This document shows, piece after piece, positions 27,401 to 38,600 of a DNA stretch of 64,000 bases. Made by a program: the position numbers and the translations under genes. Location: contig JACBWW010000041.1 of assembly GCA_020086605.1 (NCBI GenBank), positions 1,271,487-1,335,486 on the forward strand, written 5' to 3'. Below the pieces are notes generated by a model. That model saw only the letters and a program-made list of their open reading frames with translations. It was not told the origin of the DNA and did no database searches. How positions within the stretch are numbered: the first letter of the stretch is position 1; each line of letters starts with the position of its first letter. This stretch comes from Lanius collurio (lineage: Eukaryota; Chordata; Aves; Passeriformes; Laniidae).

Positions 27401-30400
27401 TCAATAAGTAAATTGATAGTTAGGCTTATTTCCATTCTCTCCCATATGCATTCAGTGTTCAGAAATAGTTCATAAATTAAACTATGTTTGAACCACCACC
27501 CCCAATTCCACTCTCAGACAAAACCACCTTTAATTTGTAAATAAAGTTAGACCTGAATCAAGTCCATTTATGATTTTGATCCCATAAAAGCAGAACATGC
27601 AGGATAAGATTTTGCAAATCCAACCCAGCCACTGGCTTTTTGTGTGTGTGTGTAAATGATGATTTGCTTCATCATAAGCTGTAGGAAAAATCCTCAAAGG
27701 TTTACAGGGAGAAAAAAAGTAGGATGAGAAAATGCATGTGTTGGAATTTGTCTTACTGCTGAGACACAAACCTAATAGACCATGATATTGAAAGAGCTTC
27801 TTTGGGCTGAGGGAGAGGCAAGGCTTTCATCAAAGTTAGTGCTGGAAGGCAAATTTGGGGCAAAGCCTGCTGTTCCTGCTGGGGTCTCCAGTACCCCAAC
27901 CTCTGCAGGCCATGCTTAGGGTACAAACCAGCTCAGGGGGTTCAGGCTGATACTGTGATTAAAAGGGCAAAATTTGTGCTAATACAACTTCACAGGCCTG
28001 GATATTTTCCAAGAGAGGTGTCCTCTTAGGATCACCTGGTGCCAAAGGGGTATTTGAGAGGGGAATGTCCCCAAAGTTGTTCTGCCCCAAGTTTCCTCCA
28101 GGCTGCCACAGAGAAGTTTTTGTATCAATGGCAGCTAATTCAGATGGAGACAACACTGCTGAAAGATGTCAGTGGGGGCAGATCCACACTGAAAAATCCC
28201 ATGGTTTTGGAGTTTTTTTCCAACAATTCAGTATCTGTCTGGATCCTGGCTCTTTGACACCTCAGTGTAAGCGTGCACAAAGACCTCAGCAGTAGAAGTG
28301 CCATTTCAAACAGGGAGTCCCATGCAGCTGATCACAGGATCTCCCCTCTTGGGTTCGTTTAGATTCATTCATTAGCTCTGTAATCCATTCCTTTCTGCTG
28401 GGCTCCTATAAATCACATGCTTGCCAGAGTGGAGAGCATTATTTGAAAGGATGGAAGAACCATTAAGGAGGAAGTAGAGTGTGTTAAATGCTCACCCTGG
28501 CGTAGCTGGGGGGGAGATGAGCCCTGGCCTTTCTAAGTGTGGAGTGGGAAGCCCAGCAAAGCCTCAGCCATTTCCCCTCTTTTTGACTGAAGTAATAAAC
28601 ACGAGGCTGGGCTGCTCCCAGGAGGGACATCCTGCAGCTTCCAAACCTGGCAATAACTTTCTCCCGTCACGCTCGGCCCTGGCTTTGTATGTTTTCCCTC
28701 GAAATTACAACATGGTTTTAATCTAAACAGACATGGGCTCTCTATGCCAAGCACATCAAATCTGTACTGCAGGGATCACAGAATGGAAGGAACACGGCTC
28801 GTGGAGCGACAGCACAGGGAAGAGGAGGGGGAATTGGAGGAAAGGGCTGAGCAGGGAAGGGACCCCTCAAGGAAAGCACGTTAGGGAGGTTAATGAATAG
28901 AGGTATTGTATTCGGGTTTGTGGAGCAGAGTCCCCAGGGAAAGGCTCAGTTCCAGGAGAAATGAAATCTCCCCTCAAAAGTTCTTCCGTGTTCGGATACA
29001 GGCCTGGTGATTACCTGGGAAGAAATGGGATTGAAAATATTTATCACTTCTGCTCTAATTTACATGTCTGTACAAGTGTCTTGGCTTTGCCTGGGTTGGA
29101 AATGCTTTATCATCAGGAGATTCTGCCTTTCGGGGAGATCTTTTCTTGTGGAATCTCTCAAGCACCTCCTCCCATTTATTTTTGTTTTCATTTTCTTACA
29201 AACTTTTATACTTAGTGCTGGAGGAAGGTCCAGACTTTTTCTACAGTCAGTGCAGAACTGTTCAGAGAACAGTCAGCACTGTGTGAGTCCCACATTTTGG
29301 TGTCTCTCCACCTTCAGAGGAGTTTTGGAAGGGAGTGTGAATGGAGAAGTGCTGGCTTTGGAGACCTCAAATCTTATGTGAGCTCCCAGATTTGTACAGC
29401 AGGGGATGTGAAGTGCTTGCATCCCTTATGGACTGCTTCAGGTTATCCAAATCCTGAATTGGAATAAAATTACTTATCAAGCATGTAGATATGATTGTCT
29501 ATTTAGCGGATCAAAGGTATAGTAAACCAGGATCCTCTGCAGCTGCCACTAACATGGTGAGACAGACTGTTATACTTGTATTGTTTTTAGAAGGTTCTGC
29601 CAAAGTTTTTGGAAAAAAGATTACAGAAGTAGTCATGGCACAGAAAAGAGCCGTTCTTGGAGTGTGAGTGAGAGCGCAGAGGAAACAAGCTGCTTGTAGA
29701 AGGTGTAGAAATGGCTTTAAAAAACAAAAACCAAGCTGAAACACGTTCTCCTTAGTCTCTGGTCTCAGTCTACAGCTGCTCCTTTTCCAGCCAAGCATGC
29801 ATCAGTTTCCTTGCAGCGCTCCCTGAGGACTTGGCATGGCTGGGTCTGTCAAGACCAACGACAACACAGCGCTGCTGAAACGTGTGAAGCACGAGTTGAG
29901 TGGTGCCAACACCTCATAATGTTACAGAGCTTTTTTCACCCCCAAATAGAAGGATCCCACAGTGAACTGCTTTATGTTCAGTCCCCTTTACAAATGTGCA
30001 CCTCTGACTTGTAGTTTTGGAGAGGCATTTGTGGCTTTTCGGAGGTGTGGTGCATTCTCGGGCTTGTGCTTTGATGGTCTGTATTTTGACATTTGGCTTC
30101 AAAGCTGGAGTGGATGGGGCTCTGGGGGGCGTAGGTTCAGACTCCAGTTTCAGATGGATGCCAATGAGGGAGGCAGGTCAAGTATCAGAACTCTGGGAAG
30201 CACAGTGGTACTCGGTAGCAGAGCCAATACAATAATGCACAACCAGAGTGCCAGAAGCAGAATTACAGAACAATTGGGACTAAAGTCATGTCTTTCTGAA
30301 TTTTTTTTCTCTGGAGCTCCTTTAGTTTCTTTTATGGACCAATGGAAATGGTCTAAAGTTAATGACTGATGGTGAGGTGCTGAATTTCAGGCACTGTTTT

Positions 30401-32829
30401 CAGGCTGACTCTCCCTTTGTGGCCATAGGTAAAAGGTTTTGGTGTTTCTAATGTGTAGAAGAGGTCAGATACTTCCCCTTTCAGAGAGGCATGGGGGAAT
30501 TAGCTTCCACTTCCAAAATGTTTTAATGTGCTGTCGTCCTCCATTGTTCAGAATGGACTTTACCCATGGAGATCTCTGCCCGTGGCTCAGGCCACACCTA
30601 CCACATAGCTGGGAGCTTTCTGTGTTTGAGTCACCAGAAGAAAAGCTCACAAATTGGCAGGAGCTCACAGGAGAGCAACCCAAACAACTCGGGGACTGGC
30701 TGGAGGGGTTAAATTAATAGCACAAGATTAAAAGAGATAAATACAGGTAGTTTGGTGAAAGCTGTTCCCCTGGAGTTAATTATGCCATATTATTTGAAAG
30801 ATGTAAATGGTGAAGGATTTGCTTAGTGTGCTCTGGAGTGGTAATTGGAAGAGGAAAGAGGATGCAAAAGGGAACTTCAAGTTGAATTCCAAAGGATTTC
30901 CTGACAGTGGATTGTTGCTCTGTCAAGCAGCCTTGCAGGAAAGCGCTGAAAGCCCCAGTGTTGGAAACATGAAAGTCTCCTCAACACAGGAGAAATCCTG
31001 AGCTGAAATAAAGATGAAACCCAGTGAGTTTTGTCTGTTCCAATTACTGTAATTTGAGATATGATTGATACAGCAGTAATGTCCTGGAGCTCAAATCAGA
31101 TGCTGAAGGAACTCACAAACAAGCTTTCCCTATGTGTTACAAATTCTGTAATGTGGATCCAGACTCCCTCAGAAGTCAGTCCTGAAAGGGCCACAGCCCT
31201 GGATGTTCCTCCCTTTTCTGTTCCTATCTGCCTTAGAGTACCCAAGAGTGGAATACAGCTCCTTAACTCATTTTCCATGCATGGTCTGCAGTTCACAAAC
31301 CCAAAAGTGCTGTCCCAGGCTTCTGTGGTCCTTCTGATCTGTAATTGTAAGAAAAGCCATTAGAAGCTTCAGAAACTACAGAGAAAAACTAATTTTCCTG
31401 GAAGTTTTCTACTTCATTTAACTCCCCAGTTAATGCCAAACATCTTTCCCCCTTCTTAAATATTTTTGTTTGTGTATTCCAGGTGTTCCTGTGCTGTAGT
31501 GCGCAGCAGAGTTGACCTGAATATTTGAGGAAGGACAGCTGGGGTGCCCTGGAGTTCCTTGCAGGCAGATTTATCCTGGAGTCCTAGCAGGGTATATTAA
31601 CCCATATTTAGTGCTGTGCTATTGCAATTACTGCACTCCCAGTGATTAACTTGTTTAGACTTATCACAAGCATCTCTGCAGCGCTCAGCAGTCAGCTAAG
31701 CCTTTTTTCTAGAAAACAATATCAGCATAAAATCAGTATTTCTGCCAGCTAAATAAGCTGCAGTCCTAAAATCAGACCATGCTGGGCACTTTATTTAGAC
31801 CAGGCAAATCCTGAGCTCTGTTCTGTAGAGTAAGGAAGAAGTCAACCTAAACACTCATGGCTTTTAACTTGCCACACACTGGGTTTGATCAGAGAGCTGG
31901 ATCAAATTGTCCTTTGTAAACAAAACAGTACATTGGAAACCACACGTGAGAAATGACAGCTCTGAAGCTGTAATCATACTGCCTGGGAAATACTGAAGTG
32001 AGCTGTTTAACTAAGAGCATTTAAATTTCTGGGGGAAAAAAAAAGTCTGGAGGGTCAACACAAAATTATTTTTACATCTGTGATAAGCACATGAGATCTG
32101 CCAAGCTCTGTTCCCTGTGCTGATGAACCTTCCAGGGTTTTATTCCCAACCTGTAATAGGCCAGGAATGGAATTTCAGTTCCATTCCCTTTCCCTGTCAG
32201 CATTTCATGGCTTACCTACAGCTTTCTGCCAGAGTGAGCCTCAGCTGTGGCAGAACAACTCTTAACATCGTGGGCATGTTTGTGGTTGGCAGGACAGTGT
32301 ATTTACACCATGGAACTTCAGGGTATCTCAGACGGAGGGTCGAAAATCCAGGGATATGTGGGTGTGGAATTTCAGCCTTTTCAAGTTATTTTCCTAGGAT
32401 ACTTCTGTTTTGGGGCATTAACTTGGAGATGACTGGGTTTTTAGGAAGCAGTCCCAGTGGCATGAAAACAGCAAGATTTAGTATTGCTGCAACTCCCAAG
32501 AATTCCCTGCTGTTCCTGTGCTGGGTAACTCCAACACAGGAACAGGAAGAGCAGCAATTTTATCATTTTAAGTGCTGCCAAGCACTTCACTCCATGTGGG
32601 AAAAGACATGAGCTGGAGCTGAGTGCATTTGCCCTATTCTTTCAAAATAAAAGTGCACGTGCCATGACAAAGCTTCCAGAGCACAGATGTCATTCTGGTT
32701 ATAAGAAAATCGAAAATTTGACAAGCTTGTAGCATTTTTGGGTTTGTTCAGCTCTTCACTTCAGCCTTGCTGCTTCCCAGGAGAAAGTCTGATGTGCAAA
32801 TTAAAGCCAAGGTGGCAATTCTATTCCCA
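24404..32829. other. non-coding DNA including a CpG desert
   Basis: No supportable exon or RNA gene in 8.4 kb. Reading line by line, I find no CpG dinucleotide between about 26434 and 28268. The adjacent 28.5-28.9 kb region, by contrast, has several CpGs and a purine-rich stretch. A 'tgtgtgtgtgtg' microsatellite lies near 27641. Open frames at 25495-25989 (minus) and 29962-30369 (plus) show no domain or codon preference. Confidence 0.55.
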
Positions 32830-33195
32830 GGCCCAATTCTGGGAGCGGAGTGCCTGACTTAGCCGGGCTGTGCCAGCCTCCCTTATCCGCTCCCTGCCCC
32901 CCGTCAGTGCCGCCGCTCTTGGAGCGGTGCCGCGATAATGCCGTGACTCTGCTGCCCCGTTGGTTGTGTGTTGTGCCTTGGCGATAACATGAATTGAGTT
33001 GGCTGAGTGAGCGCTCCCTGGGCGCGGTGCCAGCTCTGCCGGGGCTGCTCCAGGCAGGGGATGAGATACGGGCCCCTCTCACCGTGGGCACCGCTTTGGC
33101 ATCGCTTCCCATCGGCTCTTGGCTCCCGAGGGATGTGTACAGGAACATGCAGGGCTCTCTGCTGCGTGGGAGCACCGGGGGTTAACTCTGTCACA
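32830..33195. promoter_or_regulatory. small CpG island, possible internal promoter or enhancer
   Basis: By eye about 24 CpG dinucleotides occur in roughly 350 bases of about 60-65% GC, whereas kilobases on both sides are CpG-poor. Clusters include 'cgtcagtgccgccgctcttg' near 32902 and 'gcgctccctgggcgcggtgc' near 33011. No TATA box or initiator can be assigned. The overlapping 194-codon plus-strand open frame (33007-33591) encodes a cysteine-rich sequence without recognisable domain, and I do not call it a gene. Unmethylated islands of this size in large introns often mark alternative promoters, non-coding RNA starts or enhancers. A GC-rich repeat I do not recognise is the main alternative. 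Confidence 0.5.
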
Positions 33196-33599
33196 GCAGT
33201 GACAACTGGAATGAGCTGTTTGCAGGTGGCATTCCCTGCCTGTGTTGGCTGCCAACCACGCTTTCTTCTCCTTTGCCTCCTCGGCTCTCTGCATCCCTGG
33301 CCTTGGCTTGGGGTGGTCAGTGGCTCTTTCCTCTGCTTCCTCCCTTACCTTCTGCCCTCCTCATCTCTCTGGCATGAGAGAAATCAGAAGCAAGAAAACT
33401 TTACTGCGTTGTCTTTTGGACGCTTGCAAACCCGCTGGTGGCATTCTCCCTTTCTGTTTAATTTCTGTGTGTTGTTCCCCATTCCTCCTCAGAAATTCTG
33501 CTACAAAATGCTGCTCTGCTTTGGATACAGGGCTCAGCCTTCCTGCGAGGATCCCACTGCAGCAAGTAAAGGCAGGATAAACTTAAAATAGTTACTGTG
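33196..33599. other. pyrimidine-rich non-coding stretch
   Basis: Between the CpG island and a CR1 tail lies about 400 bases rich in T/C runs such as 'ctttcttctcctttgcctcc'. No splice pair enclosing a convincing reading frame is seen. The plus-strand open frames here are extended because such tracts contain few stop codons. Confidence 0.5.
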
Positions 33600-33665
33600 C
33601 TGATGTTGTCATCAACTCCAGTGATCCTTGTGGGTCCCTTCTAATTTGGGATATTCTAAGGAATA
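33600..33665 (+). mobile_element. CR1 LINE 3'-tail fragment
   Basis: The plus strand reads 'ccagtgatccttgtgggtcc' followed by 'cttctaatttgggatattct'. This is the 3' terminus of a class of avian CR1 elements whose end is normally a short ATTCTATG repeat. Only the last 60 or so bases are recognisable. Upstream sequence cannot be aligned by eye, so the insertion may be longer than marked. Confidence 0.65.
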
Positions 33666-34752
33666 ACTCCCTCTGATCCATGTGAATGCACAGTGTATGT
33701 GCATTACCAAAATCTGAGTTCTTTCATTGTTTAATCACTATTTTTATTCGGGGACAGGTATACCTAGTGAGGGCTACTTCAACTCTTTATTGCTTCAGGT
33801 GTTTAGAAGTTCATTTGTCTTAACTAAAAATGTCATACAGAGGGAAGAAGTGTGTGTGTGTAGCTAGAGAGACAAGGATAGTCTTTTTAGGTATCCTGTT
33901 TTGTTCTTAACAGAAATAACTTCTTATTCCCATTTTTCCCCCTTCTCTGTCAAACTTGGAGTTTCAGCAAGCTGATTCTAACTACTAGCATATGTCTGGG
34001 GGTGGGGAAAGTGATGCAGGAAGGAATACTCTGAGGAGTACAGTAGCATTTCTGTATTCAGCAAATTAGTCATCAGCTCCTTCGGTTGTAGCACAAAAAA
34101 TGAAATGAATGGTCTGTAAAGGAGCTGTAAATCTGGGAGAGCAAAGCTTGTGCTGTTCCTGTAGTGATCACACAGCAGATCATAACTGTACCTACTGTTT
34201 TCTCTGTGAGGAGGAGCTCAAAGCACTTCAGTGCTTTGAAGTAACAGAGATGTTTATTGCCTCTCCTTCACAAATGAAAACATGAAGTGCCAAAGACAAA
34301 GCCAGATCCTGAATTTCTTGCTTCTCAAGAGCCATTTACTGCTTTCAGTGTGAGGTGCTGTGTGGAAGGAGTTTTGACAATTCAGCAAGTAGTGACGGAG
34401 TGGGAGATGAAACCATGTCTGAGGTGCGGGGAAGGCCAAGATCTCTTGCTTCTTATGCTGTTCTTTGAACCTTGGGATCATCTTAACTTTTGTCTTTCAA
34501 GTCAAACTCCACCAGCAGCACTAACAGCTCCACCTGAGCAGCATCTGAACTTTTTGAAATCTCTCCTTTGGACTGCCCCAGAGGTGATCCCTGTGAGCCA
34601 TCAGTGTTTTAGTTTGGCCTTTTACTGTATGAATCATGATCTGGGGGTTGTCTCACCACCTCATTTTCCCACATCTGCCTTGGAGAGCTTGAGAATGTTC
34701 TTTCTGTATCCACCCCTCCCAAAATAGATACTTCCCCCCCTGTGTTTTAAAT
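33666..34752. other. non-coding spacer
   Basis: No exon or RNA gene is supported. A short (GT)n at about 33850-33860 is the only repeat seen. The 146-codon plus-strand frame at 34287-34727 has low GC at third positions, no recognisable domain and no clear splice context. Confidence 0.5.
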
Positions 34753-34907
34753 GATGGGCATCCCTATACCTGGAAGCGTTCAGGAGCAGGCTGGATTGGT
34801 CTCTGAGTTACCTGGTGTTGCAGAGGGTGTCCCTGCCCAAGGCAGGGGATGGAACCAGGGTGATATTTAAGGTTCCTTCCAAGCCAAACCAGTCTAGGAT
34901 TCTGTGA
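34753..34907 (+). mobile_element. CR1 LINE 3'-end fragment
   Basis: A diverged but clear plus-strand CR1 end: 'ttcaggagcaggctggattg', then 'gagggtgtccctgcccaagg' and 'caggggatggaaccagggtg'. The terminal 'aaggttccttccaagccaaa' and 'ccagtctaggattctgtgac' follow. About 150 bases of the element remain. No reverse-transcriptase sequence survives. Confidence 0.8.
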
Positions 34908-37900
34908 CAGAGGTCTATTTACTTTTAGTCCTTAAGGATCAACCTGTCTCCTCAGTATTTCTTGGTTAGGCAGGTAGCTGGAGAAAGAAAAGCACTACTG
35001 GTTGTCCTTTAAATCAAATTACTTTAATGTACGCTATGTGTGTGGCCAGTATCTTCATTAATTTTTGCTCTCAAATCTGAGCTGCCCATAAAACCTCTAT
35101 GACTCCTGCTGCAATTGAGCCAAGTGAAAGGAGAGCTGTGAGGAGCAGAAGCACATCTTCCCCATAATTGCAATCACGTTTGAGTCTGCTGGTGCTGCAG
35201 ATTTAACTTTCTGCTCCTGTGCATTCCTTCACTATTATCACCTGGGGTTCAGCACTGGGCTGAGGCTTTGCTTCAAGTCTCATCTTGAACACACGCTCTC
35301 TTTTTTCTTTTTTTTTTCCCCTTCCCTTTGTGTTTGCTCAGACTCAAAACTCTGGTTACAAATCCCGGTGGAGGAGTCCTTTGGGCCCTGCCAATTGTTT
35401 CTGGAAGCTAATTATTGTGTGTTAGTAAATGAACCACATAGAAAGAATGTTAAATATATCAGACTTGTAGCAACAAGTCTCCTGTCAAAAGGCAAAACAC
35501 TCACCTCTCCTTACCTGGTGAGATAGCAGCAGTTGCAGCCACCAGCTGGTAGGAAGGTGCAGAATAAACCAGGAACAGGAATAGAATTGGGATATTATAC
35601 AATGAGCTGCTTCATGCAGACAAAAAACTTTCTGAACAGCAGAGCCCAAGACTGTTTCCTGTAGCACACACATGGTTGTGTGCTCCTGGCAGTGTAAGGA
35701 GAGCTCTTGTCTCTTTTTTATTTCCTCTCGTTCTTTCCAGACTCAGTAAATGCTGCAGAGGAAGAGGAATTTGAATGCTGACTCAGAGTATGTATCCCAT
35801 CCTGGTTGCTTTGATTCCTGCTTTTCCAGCTATAGCAGGATTTCTCCAAATGAAGTTTCAGGCTCTCAAATGCATTACTTGCCCAGAGGGGAATAATGAA
35901 ATCCAGAATGTAGCAATTCAAACCATCCCTGATTCCAAACCAATCCCCTGAGTCACTCAGTTGAGGGGACACCATTTAAGAGTGAGCTCAGTTCAAAACA
36001 AACCTGGAGTTCATTATCAGTTTGGGCTGGTTTAATCTTGCAACCCTTTTATTATTATTGTTTTTGGGGACTATCTGAGGTGGAAAGTTGGATCTCCCCC
36101 TGCAGAAAGTGTCTCGTGTCAGTGCTGTGCAGCAGGACCTGCTCACGTTTGTCTGACAAACCCCAGGAGCTTTGCAATCCAAAAAGGAAGCTTGTGCTAA
36201 AAGCAGGACACAGTCAAAGGCTTTGCCATGAGCCTGTGAGCTCCTTCTGCCTTTACCCATAAAATACACGTGATAAACTCTAAAGTGCTGCATTTTTAAA
36301 GTGAAATACACCCTTTCTCCCCTTTTTTTCCTGCATCTGTACCATGCTGGGGGAGAGGATTGCTGTGTTGCAGCATGCACTGGGCCAAGGTAGCAGATGC
36401 TGAGGCAGTATCAGGTGTCTCCAAAGTTCTCTCCTCTCACAGAGTCTGGTCCTGGAAGAGCAGAATTAGGAATCGATCTCAGGTGTTGATGGCTGTGCTG
36501 CATAATTAATTATAACTTTATATGGCTGAGGGAGAAACAGCAGTGCTGGCTGTGGGTGCTAATGGTAATAAATGGATCTGGTTACCAAGGATCTGTATCA
36601 CAGTTTAGGGTTTTTTTTTTTTAATCTTTCCACTGGTTTATCATTTCATCCAGACGTTACCATTAATTAATTATGTTGTAATTAATCCTTGTTGCTGTTC
36701 ATATCTGTTCCATCTGAATAGATTTGTTTTAGCCAGGTGACGAAGAACAAAGGCATTTTTGAACTCCTGTCAGTGCAAAAAGTGACCCCAAGTAAACTAT
36801 ACTTTTAGTCTTGTGGGTATCAGTCATTTCAGCTCCTCTAAAATATATATATAAAAAAAAAATATATATTTTGCAATATGTCTTTACATACATGCTGTGA
36901 ATTCCTTTTCAGTGTGTGCCTTATGCAGCCTGTCCTGCAAATCAAGAGGTTGGGAGCTGTTGGGATATTTGGGTGAGGTTGACCCTCTCTCTGCTAGGAC
37001 CTCTCTCCCTCTGCAGACAGTGAAACATCCTCTAGATGCACTCCATTCTCTTCTTGAATTGGGACCAGTGCCAAAATACAAAACTATTTCCCTTACAAGC
37101 TACACCTCTGCACGTTTCCCAGCTGTAACCTAAGGATGTCATTTAATCCTGACACTCTCCAGCTGCACAGTAACTGTGACAGCTCCAGTGAGTTTTGTTT
37201 TCAATACACAGGAGAGGTGTATGTATTATTCAGGATGCAAAATGTAACACAGTGAACAGGTATTTGTGGTTTCATTCAGGTCAGTTTTTTGACTCTCAAA
37301 AAACCCAGCAAGTAGTTGGTTGGGTTTTCCTCCCTCCTGCTGATTACACTTTATGCTCTTTCCTTATACCCTTCTTATCTGTTCTTAATTCTCTATAGAA
37401 ATGCTTCACTGAACATGTCAGATGTTTAATATTCTGGTGTTCCCTGCATGGGCTCAGGTATTTTAAACAGTTGCTTTAGAAGATATATAAAGTCATTTAC
37501 TAAATATGAGTAATCTTATCTTAAACTGGTCTGCTTTAGAAAAAATAAAGAGACTGGAATTGCAGAGAAAAGTTCTTGGTTAAAATGTAAGCATGAATCA
37601 AAAATTGCTTCTGAGGATATCTGAGTTTTGATTGTTCCTAGTGCAAATGCTGCACAGTCAAATTTTGATCTGATTTAAACCCCTGGCAGGCCTTTGATGT
37701 CAGCGAGGTTATGCAAGGCTGGCTTTGCAAGCCTCTCACCATTTCCTCCCACGAATCCAACCCAGACTCTCAGTCTCTGCAGGATGAGCAGATGGTTTAC
37801 TGGGAACTTCACTTGGTTTCACCAAGGTTTTCCCAAGTTTTGATGTGTGAGTGAGGCAGCAATGAACACGGGCCACCAAAAGCAAGTCTGATGTATTATC

Positions 37901-38499
37901 CTGGCAATACCTGTCCTTGGAGCGTAGCACTGGCTGAACTCCCAGTGGATGAACAATCCTCCTGCTGAGCTGGGAGCTGGGGGGCTCTCCCAGTGTTGAG
38001 AGGAAAGGTAGCACTTTCAGCCTTAACTCACCCAGGTTTTGTGTGGCCAGTGACAATTCCCAAATTGCCTGGCACACTCTCACTGTTGTTTCTTTAAGGT
38101 AAGAGATCTGGAGGCTGCTGGAGCTTTAATAACCCCGTCTGCAGATACTGGCGTGGCCTGCATAGCTCAGCTCTTACCTGGGCTTTTTTGCAAAGCCTTT
38201 CATCTGCCAGAACAGTATCTGAGTCTGTCTCCTCCTGCTCACACTGATTGTTGGCATATGAGTTGTGTAAATCCCTGGCATCACAGCATCCAAAGGAGAA
38301 ATCTCTGCTACCTTTGTTGCACATGGGAGTCTTCTCAGCGCTGGCTGTCTGGCAATTGTTAGGGCTGCTTAAATATGTCCATGCTTCCATTTGGGATAGT
38401 TTAGGCAGATCAAATTTTATTTATTCTGCCTGAATTCTGCAGTTTAGGCAGAGTTTAGTAGTCCAGCGTGCTCTTCTGTTAGAGTGGAGAAGGGACATG
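34908..38499. other. non-coding DNA, no gene seen
   Basis: About 3.6 kb without supportable exons. It includes a T run near 36609-36622 and the AT palindrome listed separately. An AT-rich CpG-poor portion around 36.48-36.85 kb carries TAATTAAT motifs. None of the open frames exceeds 130 codons or resembles a known protein. Confidence 0.55.
36840..36872. repeat. AT palindrome with A-rich loop
   Basis: The 11-base arm 'aaaatatatat' (36840-36850) is followed by an 11-base A-rich spacer and the exact reverse complement 'atatatatttt' (36862-36872). It probably arose from an (AT)n microsatellite interrupted by an A run. It could extrude as a hairpin, but no function is implied. Confidence 0.8.
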
Positions 38500-38600
38500 G
38501 AGGAGTAGATGTAGCACTTCATGAAATGGTTTAGTGGGCACAGGGGTATTTGGTTTGATGATCTTGGAGGTATTTTGCAAGCCTAATGATTCTGTGATTC
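38500..38600 (+). mobile_element. CR1 LINE 3'-end fragment
   Basis: The plus strand contains 'gaaatggtttagtgggcaca' followed by 'tggtttgatgatcttggagg', 'tattttgcaagcctaatgat' and 'tctgtgattctg'. This matches the 3' end of an avian CR1 type that terminates in ATTCTATGATTCT. About 100 bases are preserved, with modest divergence. Confidence 0.75.

Noticed and set aside
33007..33591. 194-codon plus-strand frame starting in the CpG island
   Set aside because: It is cysteine- and tryptophan-rich with no domain. Its length follows from GC-rich then pyrimidine-rich sequence. The island itself is reported instead.
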